Shown here: positions 8,926-19,900 of the stretch, one piece after another | How positions within the stretch are numbered: the stretch's first letter is position 1 | How the letters are laid out: every line of letters starts with the position of its first letter | Origin: Gimesia sp. | Lineage (GTDB): Bacteria; Planctomycetota; Planctomycetia; Planctomycetales; Planctomycetaceae | Length of the DNA stretch: 64,000 nucleotides | Direction: 5' to 3' | Assembly: GCF_040219335.1 (NCBI RefSeq) | Contig: NZ_JAVJSQ010000015.1 | Coordinates: 1-64,000 of the forward strand | Made by a program: the position numbers and the translations under genes | The notes under the pieces: generated by a model | Seen by the model: only the letters and a program-made list of their open reading frames with translations | The model's database searches: none | What the model was told of the DNA's origin: nothing

Positions 8926-10737
8926 TTATCTGAGCAGACTCAATACCTGCTGTGGGTTCTGGTTGGCAATCGAGAGAACCGAAATACCAGCCTGGTTCAG
9001 AATCTGAGCTTTGGTCATGTTTGCGGTTTCGACAGCGAAGTCGGTATCCACGATCTGACTACGGGCTTCGGAAATGTTTTCCAGAGCCACACCCAGTGAT
9101 GAAACGTTGGTTTCGATCACGTTTTTCTGAACCGCACCCAGACGACCACGGAGAGTCGATACACGGTTGATCGATTCTTCGATGATGTTCACCAGGTCGG
9201 AACCGGGAACAGAAGGACCGACGTCCAGGAGGCTCTTACCACCGCCCGAACCGATTTCAAACAGCTTACCGGAAACACCACCCAGACGGGCTGTGTTAAC
9301 CGCTTCGATTCCAATACCAATCTGACCAGCGGCAGAGACGTCCTGACCGATCTGGAACAGCGAACCACCACCGGTGATGGTGAGGCTGGCCGTATTGTCA
9401 GCCACGTTGGCAGTGGAGGTAAATGAGAACGAAGCATCGAGCTGCTGCGAACGGATGTTGGCAGTCAGACCGGAACCCTGGGCAACCTGCCCGTTGATCC
9501 GAGTCACGATGTCCGAGCCAATGGCCCGTTTCAGGGCATTGCCGTCGGTGATATTGTCCACTGTGTCGAAGCTACCGTTGAGTACATTCACATCGACGAA
9601 TTCATCAGCACCGTAGTTATCGGCACTGAAAGTCAGGTAAGCGTTGGTTCCGCCGGACAGGGCAGCAGCAGCTTCCACTTCGACGACACCTGAACCATCA
9701 CCTTCTGCGGCACTGGAGATCAGTGCATTAGCGTCTGCGTTACCATCGAGTAGTGATTTGATCGATGTTGCATTGGATGTGATCGTACCAGTACCGTTTG
9801 TAGCCAGGCTGACCACAATCGTAATATCAGTGTTGGTATTATTGAATGTGATGTTGGCTGAAGCACTGTTGGAAGACGGGTCAACAAACTGAACGCGGAT
9901 ATTCTGTCCGGTATCGCCGAGAACACTGTCTGAAGTCCGGGCATCGGTGAAGGTCAGACCGGAGTTCGTCGCGTTGGCGTTGTTGAAGGACAGGTTGCTG
10001 GCAACCTTGTTGGTTTTCGTTGCAGTCACACCGGTAATGTCACTCACGCCGTTCACAGCGTCTTTGACGTTATCCAGTGAGCTGGAAGCACCCAGGAACA
10101 GCACCTGGCTACCGCTTTTACCACCCACTTCGATGGTGGTTGCGCTGGCCAGACCGCCGTCAACGGCACTGTAATCCAGGCTGGCCTGAGTGGCAGCGGT
10201 TACAACGGTGGCATCCAGTGTGATGGTGCTGCTGGTTCCGAATACGGCTTCGTTGACCTGGTAGTCAGACAGTTTGGCAGCATCGGTGGCAGAAGCCTGT
10301 GTACGGAAAGCTTTGCTTCCATCGATCAGCTTGTCGCCAGCGAATGAGGTGTTCGCTGAAATACGGTTGATGGCTGATAACGCTGTATCGATCTGGAGCT
10401 GATTCGCTTCGATTTCGTCCTGAGACAGAGCGCCTTTGTTCAAACCTTCCTGAACCAGACCACGAACCTGGTTCAGCAGGTTGGTGACTTCGCCCAGAGC
10501 CGAGTCAGCGGTGGCAATCACGTTGCTGGCACGGTTTGAGTTTTTGATGGATTGTTCAATCGCGGAAACCTGTGAACGCAGGGTTTCACTGGCAATCAAA
10601 CCGGAGGGGTTATCTTTACCAGAGTTAATTTTCAAACCGGTGGACAGACGGGTCAATGAGGTGTCCAGCAGGTTGGTAGACTTATTCAAACTACGTAAGC
10701 CTCTCAGCGCGGCTACGTTAGTATTAATTCGTGTCAT
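8926..10737 (-). CDS. Flagellin (filament subunit)
   Basis: 603 residues. Residues 1-140 form the conserved D0/D1 N-domain (MTRINTNVAALRGLRSL, then LSTGLKINSGKDNPSGLIAS and FAGDKLIDGS). About 510-603 is the C-domain (VNTARLGGVSG..., ISEARSQIVDTDFAVETANM, ending NQNPQQVLSLLR). The central 370 residues are an enlarged, Ser/Thr/Asn-rich variable region likely to be surface-exposed on the filament and a plausible target for glycosylation. The subunit is exported unfolded with FliS and assembled under the FliD cap. The upstream leader is long (about 260 nt if the candidate promoter at 11005-11032 is used) and a 14-bp terminator follows the gene. The symbol is left blank because several flagellin paralogues may exist in such genomes. 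Confidence 0.95.
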   Translation of the reverse strand: MTRINTNVAALRGLRSLNKSTNLLDTSLTRLSTGLKINSGKDNPSGLIASETLRSQVSAIEQSIKNSNRASNVIATADSALGEVTNLLNQVRGLVQEGLNKGALSQDEIEANQLQIDTALSAINRISANTSFAGDKLIDGSKAFRTQASATDAAKLSDYQVNEAVFGTSSTITLDATVVTAATQASLDYSAVDGGLASATTIEVGGKSGSQVLFLGASSSLDNVKDAVNGVSDITGVTATKTNKVASNLSFNNANATNSGLTFTDARTSDSVLGDTGQNIRVQFVDPSSNSASANITFNNTNTDITIVVSLATNGTGTITSNATSIKSLLDGNADANALISSAAEGDGSGVVEVEAAAALSGGTNAYLTFSADNYGADEFVDVNVLNGSFDTVDNITDGNALKRAIGSDIVTRINGQVAQGSGLTANIRSQQLDASFSFTSTANVADNTASLTITGGGSLFQIGQDVSAAGQIGIGIEAVNTARLGGVSGKLFEIGSGGGKSLLDVGPSVPGSDLVNIIEESINRVSTLRGRLGAVQKNVIETNVSSLGVALENISEARSQIVDTDFAVETANMTKAQILNQAGISVLSIANQNPQQVLSLLR

Positions 10738-12041
10738 GGCAAACAGCCTTTCTCACTTGTAATGAAAGCTCCCTAGGGGTTTTCAAGGTTAGAGCTACTA
10801 TATGATTCAGGTTCTCGAGCAGTGCTGAAACCGCCCGCAAACATTAGTTTTCGTTCCTGTCATATCCGAGAAATGTGGATCAATGTCATCTGTCGTGACA
10901 GGATGCCTCGAACTGATGTGGCTTATCTTTCCATAACAAAACCATTCCAGATTCAGATGATGCAATGAATGTACAGAGGGAAACTGCGCATTCACGCTCC
11001 TTAACTATCGGAATGTTACTTTGGGTAAATTAAGCGACTCTGGTGTTTTTTTGAAAATAAACCGATCTCTCCGTTTTCCCATGCAGGAAGGGATGACCTG
11101 TAACTGTTATCCGATCCTTCATCAAAAGTTCGGCTGCACCTGCCGTAACGTGAGAGAGGAAAATGGTGATCATGACAGGCGAAGCGACAGAAAGACCGAG
11201 CCAGTCGTCATGATCGTTACGTTTTGCCTGACAGGACGTTGCCTCGGCAGCGAAACGGGCAGGGTTGGACTAACCGTCATATTTTGACAGGCTGCTCGAA
11301 AACTGACTCCGCTCAGCTTGATCTGAATAGACTTTCAGAGAGGAGAAAGAGTCAGTCATTCAGCGAGTGACAGACGCTGCCGGCTCGTGTGGATCTCCTT
11401 TAAAAGCGGATGGAGAAGTCGTCGTTTTGAAACACCACGAAGTATCCGCTGCGCGCTGCCAGGAAAAACTCTGGGCCGGGAGCGACTCTGGTTGGTGTTG
11501 TCTCGACGATTCAACATGTCGAATTGAGGGAGCGCGGATTGACTTACTTACTGGTCGCACTGATCGCAACAATTGCCAGTGGTTCGTTGGTGATTTATTA
11601 ACGGCGAGAGAGGAATCATTAATCTGTTTCCAGGCAGCGTGCGTTTGCGTTAATACGAATCACGTTCAAAGGCGAAGGTGACAACTTTTTATGCCTGCTA
11701 TCGCAGAGTTATTGATTATACGGGTTAATGCTGGTTCTTCTGATGAATACAGGTCGTAACAAATGAACTTAGTTCGCGCTATCACTGAAACAGTTCATGC
11801 GAAAAGTCTTTGCTTATTGCTCAAGATCGCTGATCGGCAATGACGATCCATTTTTCATATCTTACCAAAAGCGAATCCGCAACCGCAGGTGGTTGAATAG
11901 TCAGACAGACGATGTCGCAACGGTTGATGGAATAAATAAGAAGAATCATAGTTCACCTGCACCGGTCCATTCGCTTGCCAGGATTAAATCATCCTCAGCA
12001 GACCATAATCATAAATCGCATACCTTAGGGAGCAGCATCGC
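10738..12041. other. 1.3-kb region without a convincing gene upstream of flagellin
   Basis: Short open frames here (for example 11367-11681 plus, 11797-12099 plus) have cysteine/arginine-rich translations without family character and no convincing ribosome-binding site. Signals seen are an inverted repeat AGCTC/GAGCT (10767-10796) near the flagellin start, the promoter-like box at 11005-11032, a 9-bp inverted repeat GATCATGAC (11168-11176) / GTCATGATC (11207-11215), and a 7-bp repeat CTGACTC (11303-11309) / GAGTCAG (11349-11355). The region could hold long leaders, an untranslated RNA, or decayed sequence. Confidence 0.5.
11005..11032 (-). promoter_or_regulatory. Candidate sigma-28-type promoter for flagellin
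   Basis: On the minus strand TCCGATAG (11005-11012) matches 6 of 8 bases of the FliA -10 consensus including the CCGATA core, with TAAT at 11029-11032 (16-bp spacer) as the -35. It would give a leader of about 260 nt before the flagellin ATG at 10737. No closer candidate is visible. Confidence 0.35.
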
Positions 12042-12314
12042 ATGCCTTTGTGTCCCCAACACATCAGTCAGCAGGTTAAGGAAGCCCATTCACGATTAGG
12101 AGGATCACTTGTAAAAATTCAGAAAGCCCGTCATGACTCAGCAGTTGAATCTGAAAATCTGAAATCCATGTTCCAGTCCTGGGAACAGAAGTGGATGCAT
12201 CGTCGCGAACTGATTGCCAGTCGCATTCAGACCATTGAAGCCCAATTGCAAGAACTGGCGGAATCTGAGCTGCCCATGCCCCAGTTCACCATTTTTGACG
12301 ATCCCGGGGAATAA
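12042..12314 (+). CDS. Small coiled-coil protein of unknown function
   Basis: 90 residues, soluble, no signal peptide. The body from about residue 8 to 78 is predicted helical with charged heptads (ISQQVKEAHSRL, then a WEQKWMHRRELIASRIQTIE stretch), and the tail is acidic (TIFDDPGE). A GGGAG lies 8 nt before the ATG. I do not recognise the family. It is separated from flagellin by over 1 kb and converges on a cysteine desulfurase with a 23-bp gap. The regular helix periodicity and good ribosome-binding site argue for a real gene. Confidence 0.7.
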   Translation: MPLCPQHISQQVKEAHSRLGGSLVKIQKARHDSAVESENLKSMFQSWEQKWMHRRELIASRIQTIEAQLQELAESELPMPQFTIFDDPGE

Positions 12315-12338
12315 CCCCGGGGCACTGTTCCCTGTGCC
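12303..12338. terminator. Nested hairpins between convergent genes
   Basis: CCCGGGG (12303-12309) pairs with CCCCGGG (12315-12321) around AATAA and overlaps the stop codon of the small coiled-coil gene. Directly after it, GGCAC (12321-12325) pairs with GTGCC (12334-12338), touching the stop codon of the convergent desulfurase gene. Neither has a T-tract, so termination activity is a guess. Confidence 0.35.
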
Positions 12339-13486
12339 TATTCACTTCTAAGCTGGTGCACGACCCTGCTGATCCGGCGGATTGCTTCCTCGATTTCCTC
12401 ATTTGTATTGAGGAACGAGAGACTCAGCCTGAGAGCAGACTGATAGACCGGCTCGGGACAGCCCATCGCCAGCAGAACCGGAGCGGGATCCCGGGAACCG
12501 CTGGCACAGGCACTGCCCAGGGAACAGGAAATGCCCGCCAGGTCCAGGGAGATCAGCAGCGCCTCCCCGTCCAGTCCAGGGAACGAAATATTCAATGTGT
12601 TCGGTAACCGGTGCTCCAGCGAACCATTGATCACGACCGGCGGGCAATGTTCCTGGAGGCCCTGTTGCAGGCGATCGCGAAGGGCGGCCATCTGTTCTGA
12701 TCGCTGTCTGTGATCGCGGATGGCACACTCCAGTGCCCGTGCCATCCCCGCGGCCAGGGCAACAGGTTCCGTACCCGCCCGCTTGCCTCGTTCCTGATGA
12801 CCGCCGGTGATCTGGGGGAGTAATCGTGCATTCTCTTTCACGATCAGTGCACCCACGCCTCGCGGCCCATGAAATTTGTGAGCTGCCAGACTGACTGCGG
12901 TCGCGCCGGAACCGTGGAAATGGAACGGGATTTTTCCAATCGCCTGCACGCCGTCCAGGTGCAGGGGAATCCGGTATTTCTCGCAGAGCGTTGCCAGTGG
13001 AGCGACATCCTGAATGACGCCGGTTTCATTATGAGCCAGAATCAGTGTCGCCAGTTGAATCTGCTGCCAGTCGAATTCTTCCAGAGCTGCGACATCAATC
13101 CGACCATCTGATTCCAGGGGGATGACTCTCTGCCTGATACCCCGTGGCGCCAGTCTGCGGATGGTATTGACGGTCGCCGGATGCTCTCCCGCGGAGAGTG
13201 CAATTTCACCCGCCGTCCCGGGGAGGAAACCCTGGATCGCGAGGTTAATCGATTCGGAGCCTCCGCTGGTAAAGATAACTTCCTGGGGATCAGCGCCCAC
13301 CAGTGAGGCCAGCAGTTCTCGGGCATCTTCCAGGACGCGTCGCGACTGACGTCCGTCTGCATGGGCACTGCCTGGATTGGCATAGTGAGTCCGGTATTCC
13401 GTAGCTACCAGGTCAATGACTTCTTCCAGCGGTGGTGTGGTCGAGTTGTTATCCAGAAAAATCCGTTGTGCAGCGGGAATCGACAT
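12338..13486 (-). CDS. Cysteine desulfurase (NifS/IscS class)
   Basis: 382 residues, the normal size for this PLP enzyme. The N-terminus has LDNNSTTP and NPGSAHADGR. FTSGGSESIN (72-81) contacts PLP, HNETGV (152-157) and HLDGVQAIGK (176-185) follow, and SLAAHKFHGPRG places the Schiff-base lysine at 204. The persulfide cysteine is probably Cys327 in SCSLGSACASGS, a class-I (NifS/IscS) arrangement with a mobile loop. It moves sulfur from cysteine to Fe-S cluster or thio-cofactor pathways, yielding alanine. No iscU, iscA or thiI neighbour is visible, so the specific pathway cannot be named. The gap of about 100 bp to the upstream MoxR gene contains no clear promoter. Confidence 0.93.
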   Translation of the reverse strand: MSIPAAQRIFLDNNSTTPPLEEVIDLVATEYRTHYANPGSAHADGRQSRRVLEDARELLASLVGADPQEVIFTSGGSESINLAIQGFLPGTAGEIALSAGEHPATVNTIRRLAPRGIRQRVIPLESDGRIDVAALEEFDWQQIQLATLILAHNETGVIQDVAPLATLCEKYRIPLHLDGVQAIGKIPFHFHGSGATAVSLAAHKFHGPRGVGALIVKENARLLPQITGGHQERGKRAGTEPVALAAGMARALECAIRDHRQRSEQMAALRDRLQQGLQEHCPPVVINGSLEHRLPNTLNISFPGLDGEALLISLDLAGISCSLGSACASGSRDPAPVLLAMGCPEPVYQSALRLSLSFLNTNEEIEEAIRRISRVVHQLRSE

Positions 13487-13587
13487 GACGGGCCTGTATT
13501 CAGGTTACCTGTAACATCAGGCAAAAATGGAGACGTACTCTCGTATTGTTTTACTTAGCGGTGTTAAGCCGTGCTGATTGTCTGATC

Positions 13588-14670
<1,083 letters not shown>

Positions 14671-14859
14671 AGCCTTATCAAGAAAAATCCAAACTGCTAT
14701 AAACGCTGTTTATTGTTTATACTTATCAGTAGAACCGATTGGAAGGGGCCGTTTGTCACCTCAGCCCGGTCGGGCGAGATCAGGCCTGGCAGTTCTGATC
14801 GGGTTTGATTGTTAAGTACTGCTATTATCCTCATTTAGATCGAAAAAGCGAGTAAAAAC

Positions 14860-15681
14860 GTGTCCCAGTCTCAAGTAGCTTATCTCGTATTTGATGTCGA
14901 AGCGATCGCCGATGGGGGCCTGATTTCACGGGTCCGTTATCAGGGCGAAGGGCTCTCACCCGGAGAGGCACTGGCGAAATATCAGGAAGAGCAGATCGAG
15001 GCAACGGGCAGCAACTTTATTCCGGCTACATTTATGCTGCCGATTTCCGTGGCGGTGGCCAAGCTGTCAGCCGACTATCGTCTGCAGGATTTGACGGTGC
15101 TGGATGCTCCCGAGTATCGCCCGCACGTGATTACGGGCAAGTTCTGGCAGGGTTGGCGACATTATGGACAGCCGACGTTTGTGACCTTCAATGGCAGGGG
15201 CTACGACCTGCCGGTGCTGGAACTGGCCGCATATCGCTATGGAATTGCGTTACCGGAATGGTTCAACGTCGACGCCCGCAGCTTCGATCAGTCACGTAAT
15301 CGTTATAATACAAACGCGCACATTGATCTGATGGACACGTTTACCAACTTCGGCGCTGCCCGCATGACGGGGGGGCTGAATCTGCTGGCGAATCTGATCG
15401 GCAAGCCGGGCAAGACCGGCATCGACGGTTCCAAGGTGCAGGAGATGTACGATGCAGGGCAGGCAGATGAAATTAATGACTATTGTCGTTGTGATGTCCT
15501 GGATACCTACTTCGTATTTCTCAGATCACGGGTGTTGACCGGTCATTTGAGCCTGGAACAGGAACAGGACATCGTTACCGAGGCTTACCGTTACCTGGAA
15601 CGCGAGGCAGGGGAAAACGAAAGCAAAGCATATCAGCATTATCTGGAGCACTGGGGTGACTGGGAGCCCCCCGAGGAATAA
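14860..15681 (+). CDS. Predicted 3'-5' exonuclease related to the PolB exonuclease domain
   Basis: 273 residues with a GTG start. It carries the DEDD-type exonuclease pattern: Exo [11 protein letters not shown] (Asp, Glu), Exo [15 protein letters not shown] (Asn/Asp region) and a late [13 protein letters not shown] (Exo III-like Tyr/Asp). [13 protein letters not shown] and [13 protein letters not shown] are characteristic of the PF10108 family. The substrate is probably DNA ends in repair, but this family is poorly characterised. It is divergent from the MoxR gene and converges on the next gene with only 14 bp between stops. The upstream region lacks a clear Shine-Dalgarno sequence. Confidence 0.85.
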   Translation: MSQSQVAYLVFDVEAIADGGLISRVRYQGEGLSPGEALAKYQEEQIEATGSNFIPATFMLPISVAVAKLSADYRLQDLTVLDAPEYRPHVITGKFWQGWRHYGQPTFVTFNGRGYDLPVLELAAYRYGIALPEWFNVDARSFDQSRNRYNTNAHIDLMDTFTNFGAARMTGGLNLLANLIGKPGKTGIDGSKVQEMYDAGQADEINDYCRCDVLDTYFVFLRSRVLTGHLSLEQEQDIVTEAYRYLEREAGENESKAYQHYLEHWGDWEPPEE

Positions 15682-15695
15682 CGGCGGATACGATT

Positions 15696-16778
15696 TTATT
15701 TCGCGTAGTGCACCTGGACGTCCGACAGCAGAAATTCAGAGATACGATCATTCCTGGTCTCACTGATGCGGATGGGCAGGGCCTGTCTGCTGCTGAATTC
15801 CAGTTCTACACTTTCCCAGTCGGGCCGGGGGGCATCCGGATGAGGCTTGAGTTTCAAGGTCACAAACCAGGGAGACGCTGCTTCGGCGGACTCTGCATCC
15901 AGCTCAATGGTGAATGATTCGATCTGAAAGGATTTCTGATCGACATCAATCAACCAGCCGGGCAGTACTTCCTGCAACGCCTGTTTTTCACTGACCCGCG
16001 AGTCTGAAGCACTACCGTAAGTCGACAGCACCTTCCCGTCAGTTTGTCGCTGATTGCGTTTGAAGATGGTAATACCGTTACCCAGCCGTACAGAATCGAT
16101 ACGGGATGTTTCTGTAAGCCAGCGTGTCACCAGTTTCTCGATCTGCAGGCGTTCTGTTGGATTTCGTTCGGTGTCATTGTCACTGGTAAAAGCAACCCGT
16201 TTGATCGGGGACTGACCCGCTGGCATCGGTTGTGCAGCGGGGAAAACCGCTTTCGCGACGGTCTGTCTGACGAACTGCGGTTCCGGGCTGGTGTGAATCC
16301 GGGTGGTCGGAGTGACTTTCAACGCCGTCAGCTCAATCGAGGCGAACCGGTCTTTCTGGGCTGACTCTCGTGTCAGGAACGTCAGCGATTCCGGCAGCAT
16401 GGAGCGGGCGTTGATCTGGATTTCAAAAGGGCGACAGAGTCGGCGGGTGAGTGTGTCCTGTGGTTGTCCCTGCAGGACTATTCTGCTCTGAGACTGACTC
16501 ATCAGCTTCCAGCGGTATTCGGTTTTCAGTTTTGCGAGGGAAATCGGTTGTTGAAACTCAGAGAACAGTGCGAGTTCGTGTCCACTGAAATAAGCCTGGT
16601 TTTGCTGTTTGAACTGTTCGACCGCGGACTGTGGTGTGACCGGAGACAGAAAACGCGAAGCGGCCGACCATTGGGTGAGAATGGTATTTACTGGAGTCTG
16701 CTCCTCGGCGGCACGAACACGCGCAGAAGAGACGACCAGTAGAATGAGGCTATACGTAAAGATGGGATGACGATGCAT
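15696..16778 (-). CDS. Exported hypothetical protein
   Basis: 360 residues with an N-terminal signal peptide (hydrophobic stretch about residues 9-22, cleavage likely after ARVRAA). The remainder is soluble, rich in short beta-strand-like segments, with no lipobox, catalytic motif or membrane anchor I can name. I do not recognise a family. Content and length suggest a periplasmic or wall-associated lineage-specific protein. It lies 202 bp downstream of the HEAT/TPR gene on the same strand and may or may not share its transcript. Confidence 0.72.
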   Translation of the reverse strand: MHRHPIFTYSLILLVVSSARVRAAEEQTPVNTILTQWSAASRFLSPVTPQSAVEQFKQQNQAYFSGHELALFSEFQQPISLAKLKTEYRWKLMSQSQSRIVLQGQPQDTLTRRLCRPFEIQINARSMLPESLTFLTRESAQKDRFASIELTALKVTPTTRIHTSPEPQFVRQTVAKAVFPAAQPMPAGQSPIKRVAFTSDNDTERNPTERLQIEKLVTRWLTETSRIDSVRLGNGITIFKRNQRQTDGKVLSTYGSASDSRVSEKQALQEVLPGWLIDVDQKSFQIESFTIELDAESAEAASPWFVTLKLKPHPDAPRPDWESVELEFSSRQALPIRISETRNDRISEFLLSDVQVHYAK

Positions 16779-16980
16779 CGCTGAACTCTTGGAAAATCAA
16801 GGAAAATGAGACTGTGAGAGGGGCAGGGGACATCAGAGGTGCTGACAGAGGTGAGCCGAAATGTAGCACAAAGGCGGATTTGCGGGAACGGCAATCTGCG
16901 TTCAGTCTCAGACAAAAAGGGGGGGCTGCGCGCAGTGTCTCTAAGATGTTCGGAGATAGAGGCTTAGCGGGACCGTTATG

Positions 16981-19900
16981 TCACTGTTTAACGGCGGCAG
17001 GTTTCTTCTGAATCTGCTGAACAAGCTTGCGGAAGTCGGGCAGATTCTGCAATTCTGCCAGATCGGGATCTTTCTGCATCCACTCGGCATCGTCAAATCC
17101 GAGTTGGGAAGAGAGTGCCAGGTAGTGGATCGCTTTTTTCTGATAAGCGGCGATCTGCTGTTGGACGGCGGGAGTTTGGGGCTGGTCTTTGAGGTTGATC
17201 AGCGCCCGACCGAATACGCAGGCAACGTTATAGTGGAAGAGGGCGTTCTGCTCGAACTTTTTCAACTGGCTTTCGACAAACTGAATCGCTTTGTCTTCCT
17301 GGTGATTATAGACCATGCAGATCGCCAGTCCGGTGATGGCCTGTGAGTCGTGCTTATCCAGTTCGAATGCATTCTGAAAATCTTCCTGTGCTGCCTTCCA
17401 GTCCTGCTTCATCAGGTGGGAATGTCCGCGGCCCGTATAGGCCTGTAACAGGACTTTCTCTGTTTTCTCGTCCGACTGATCGGCCTTTTTCTCCGTTAGC
17501 AGGACCCGGTTGAAGACCTGGATTGCCTGGTCCCACTGCTCGACATTGTTGTAAGTCTGTGCCTTGATCAGGTAGAGCTCCATGTTGTTGGGGGCGACAT
17601 TGATCGCGGCGTCACAGGCAGCGATGGCATCGGCCAGCTGTTTCAGGTCCCGGTAGATGTAGGCCTTGGTGATATGAGCGTAGATCGAATTTTTGTCGAC
17701 TTTCAGGACATCGTCGCAGGTTGCGATTGCCTGGTATTCCCGATTGAGTTTGCGCAACAGGGCGATTTTTTCAGAATAGGATATCATGTGCCGGGGGTTG
17801 GCTTCGATGGCCCGGTCAAACGTTTTAATGGCTTCGTCGGGACGATTCAGGGCAATCTCGAGATCGGCTTTGAAGCCGTAGATTGACATGAGTTTGGGGT
17901 TCACTTTAATACAGGCGTCGTAGGTCGCGAGTGCCTTGTCATCCTGTTTCATGCGGGAGTAGTGTGAAGCCAGTACGGTGTAACCGTAGGGATCCTGGGG
18001 CGCGATTTCGATGGCCTTCTTCAGCTCAGCCAGGGATTCCTCTACTTTGTCCTGATTGCTGTAAAGTAAACCCCGGGTGACGTACAGGCGGGCGTACATG
18101 CTGTCGACTTCCAGACCCTGTTCCACTGCTTTCAGACCGGCGTCATATTCTTTTATGGTGTTCAGCGTATTTGCTTTGGCCAGATAGGCTGGCACGAGCA
18201 GAGGATCAATGCTGATTGCAGTATCATACTCCTCAACGGCTTCCTTGTACTCTTTGCGACGATGTGCCTGTTCGCCTTTTTTGAGATAATGATTTCCCGG
18301 GGAACGCTGATAAATGTTCTCCAGCGCAGATTGAGCCGCCCGTTTTTTATCTGCATTGGTTCCGGCGACCCGGGCATCCATGATGGTGCGGCGGGCTTCG
18401 GGAGTGCCGATGGTGGCCAGTGCGCCGAATATGGAACCCCAGGTCGATGATTTGGTTGTCTTGGCCAGACCCTCCGCGAGAATCTCGACAGCCTGATTGG
18501 AATCGGAATTTCGCAGACCGGAGACGGCGCCGTTCACGATCGAATGATTGCTGTCGTCGAGTGCCTGCCTGGCGAGTTCAAAGAACTGCGGCGATTCCAG
18601 TTTCTGGAGCGTGGAGAGGATCAGCAGTTTTTCGGTCTGCAGGGCACCGGGGTAATACTTTACAAACCGGTCTTCAACGGATTCATCACCGATGGAAGCC
18701 AGCGTTTTGATGAGCAAGACCTTCAAGCCGGCGTCCAGCTTGTCTTTTTCCAGGTGTTGAAACAACAGGGGAATCGCCCGCGGATCTTTCATGCGGTCGA
18801 TGAAACTGAGCATGTCGCCTGTGGGAAGTGACTGCTGCATCTGCTGCAGGACATATTCCATGGCCAGGGCTTCACTCGCATTGTCCTTACGTTTGATTAA
18901 TTCCCGGAAGGCGACATTGCGAATTTCTTCTTCGGGGGACTTGAGGGCATCGCTGAGGACTTCAAACAGCCGGGGGTGCCCGTTCAAAACCAGTGCCCGG
19001 ATGGCTGCCTCACGCAGTTCCCGGTTGTCGCTGTCCAGGAACTCGTAAATCGCGGCGCCCCATTCGGGACGGGGATTGCGGGCAATGACTTCGATGATGA
19101 TTTTCTGTGACGCCGGTGGATGGGATTTCAAGATTTCCAGCAGCGCCTGTTGTCCGCCTGCATAACGGGACTCAGCCAGGCTGGCGATAGCCATTTCAAA
19201 CTGGGGGCCGGGGGGCATTTTTGCGACTTCCACCAGTCGTTTGAATGCTCTGGGATCACCCAGAAAACGCAGGGCGTACAAAGCCGCTTCCTGGACGCGG
19301 GGGTTCTCATGGGAAGTCAGTTCGAGCACCAGGGGGAGTTCTGCATTGGTCAACTGTCGACCGCCACTGATCAGGGCAGCGGCTTTGATTGCCGGGGAAC
19401 CAGTGCGGATCTGCTCGGCGATTTTATCACGTGAAAGGACTTCCAGGGCGCTGTCCAGTGCGGCATGGATGGCTGCTTCTTCAGTTGCATGTGTCACCCG
19501 GGGAGCGGTCCCGCCGAGGTAGGGGATTGTGACATTTTTAAACGCTTCGCCGGCGAGATGCAGTTCTGTTATGACAGACGGAAAGAGGGGGAAGGGAACA
19601 CCCAGAACGGCGTTCGATCCCAGAGAAGCGGCGATGCGGGGCAGCCATTGGCTGATGTCGTGTTCAATTTCCACCTTATCTTTGGGGAAGTAGAGTACGA
19701 AGCGTTTTACGTTTTTCAGAGTCAGGTCATCGACGACTTTGACAAGGGCGCCGATGTTGATGCTGTTTAGCTCTCCGGTGATGGTCAGTTCTGCCAGGCA
19801 GCGACTGGGCCCCAGCAGTTCAATCTGGTAATCCAGTTTTCCCTGTTCGAAGCGATTGACGTTCAACGCCAGCGGCTGCTGGTCGACGGTCGTCCGAAAT

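Noticed and set aside
10807..10995. 62-codon minus-strand frame in the flagellin leader, preceded by GGAGC
   Set aside because: Starts with GTG, composition unlike a protein, no homology pattern recognised.
11367..11681. 104-codon plus-strand frame
   Set aside because: Non-ATG start, many cysteines and arginines scattered without a motif, overlapping an antisense frame of similar size; no ribosome-binding site.
11797..12099. 100-codon plus-strand frame overlapping the small coiled-coil gene
   Set aside because: It overlaps a better supported gene and its translation is low in regular structure.
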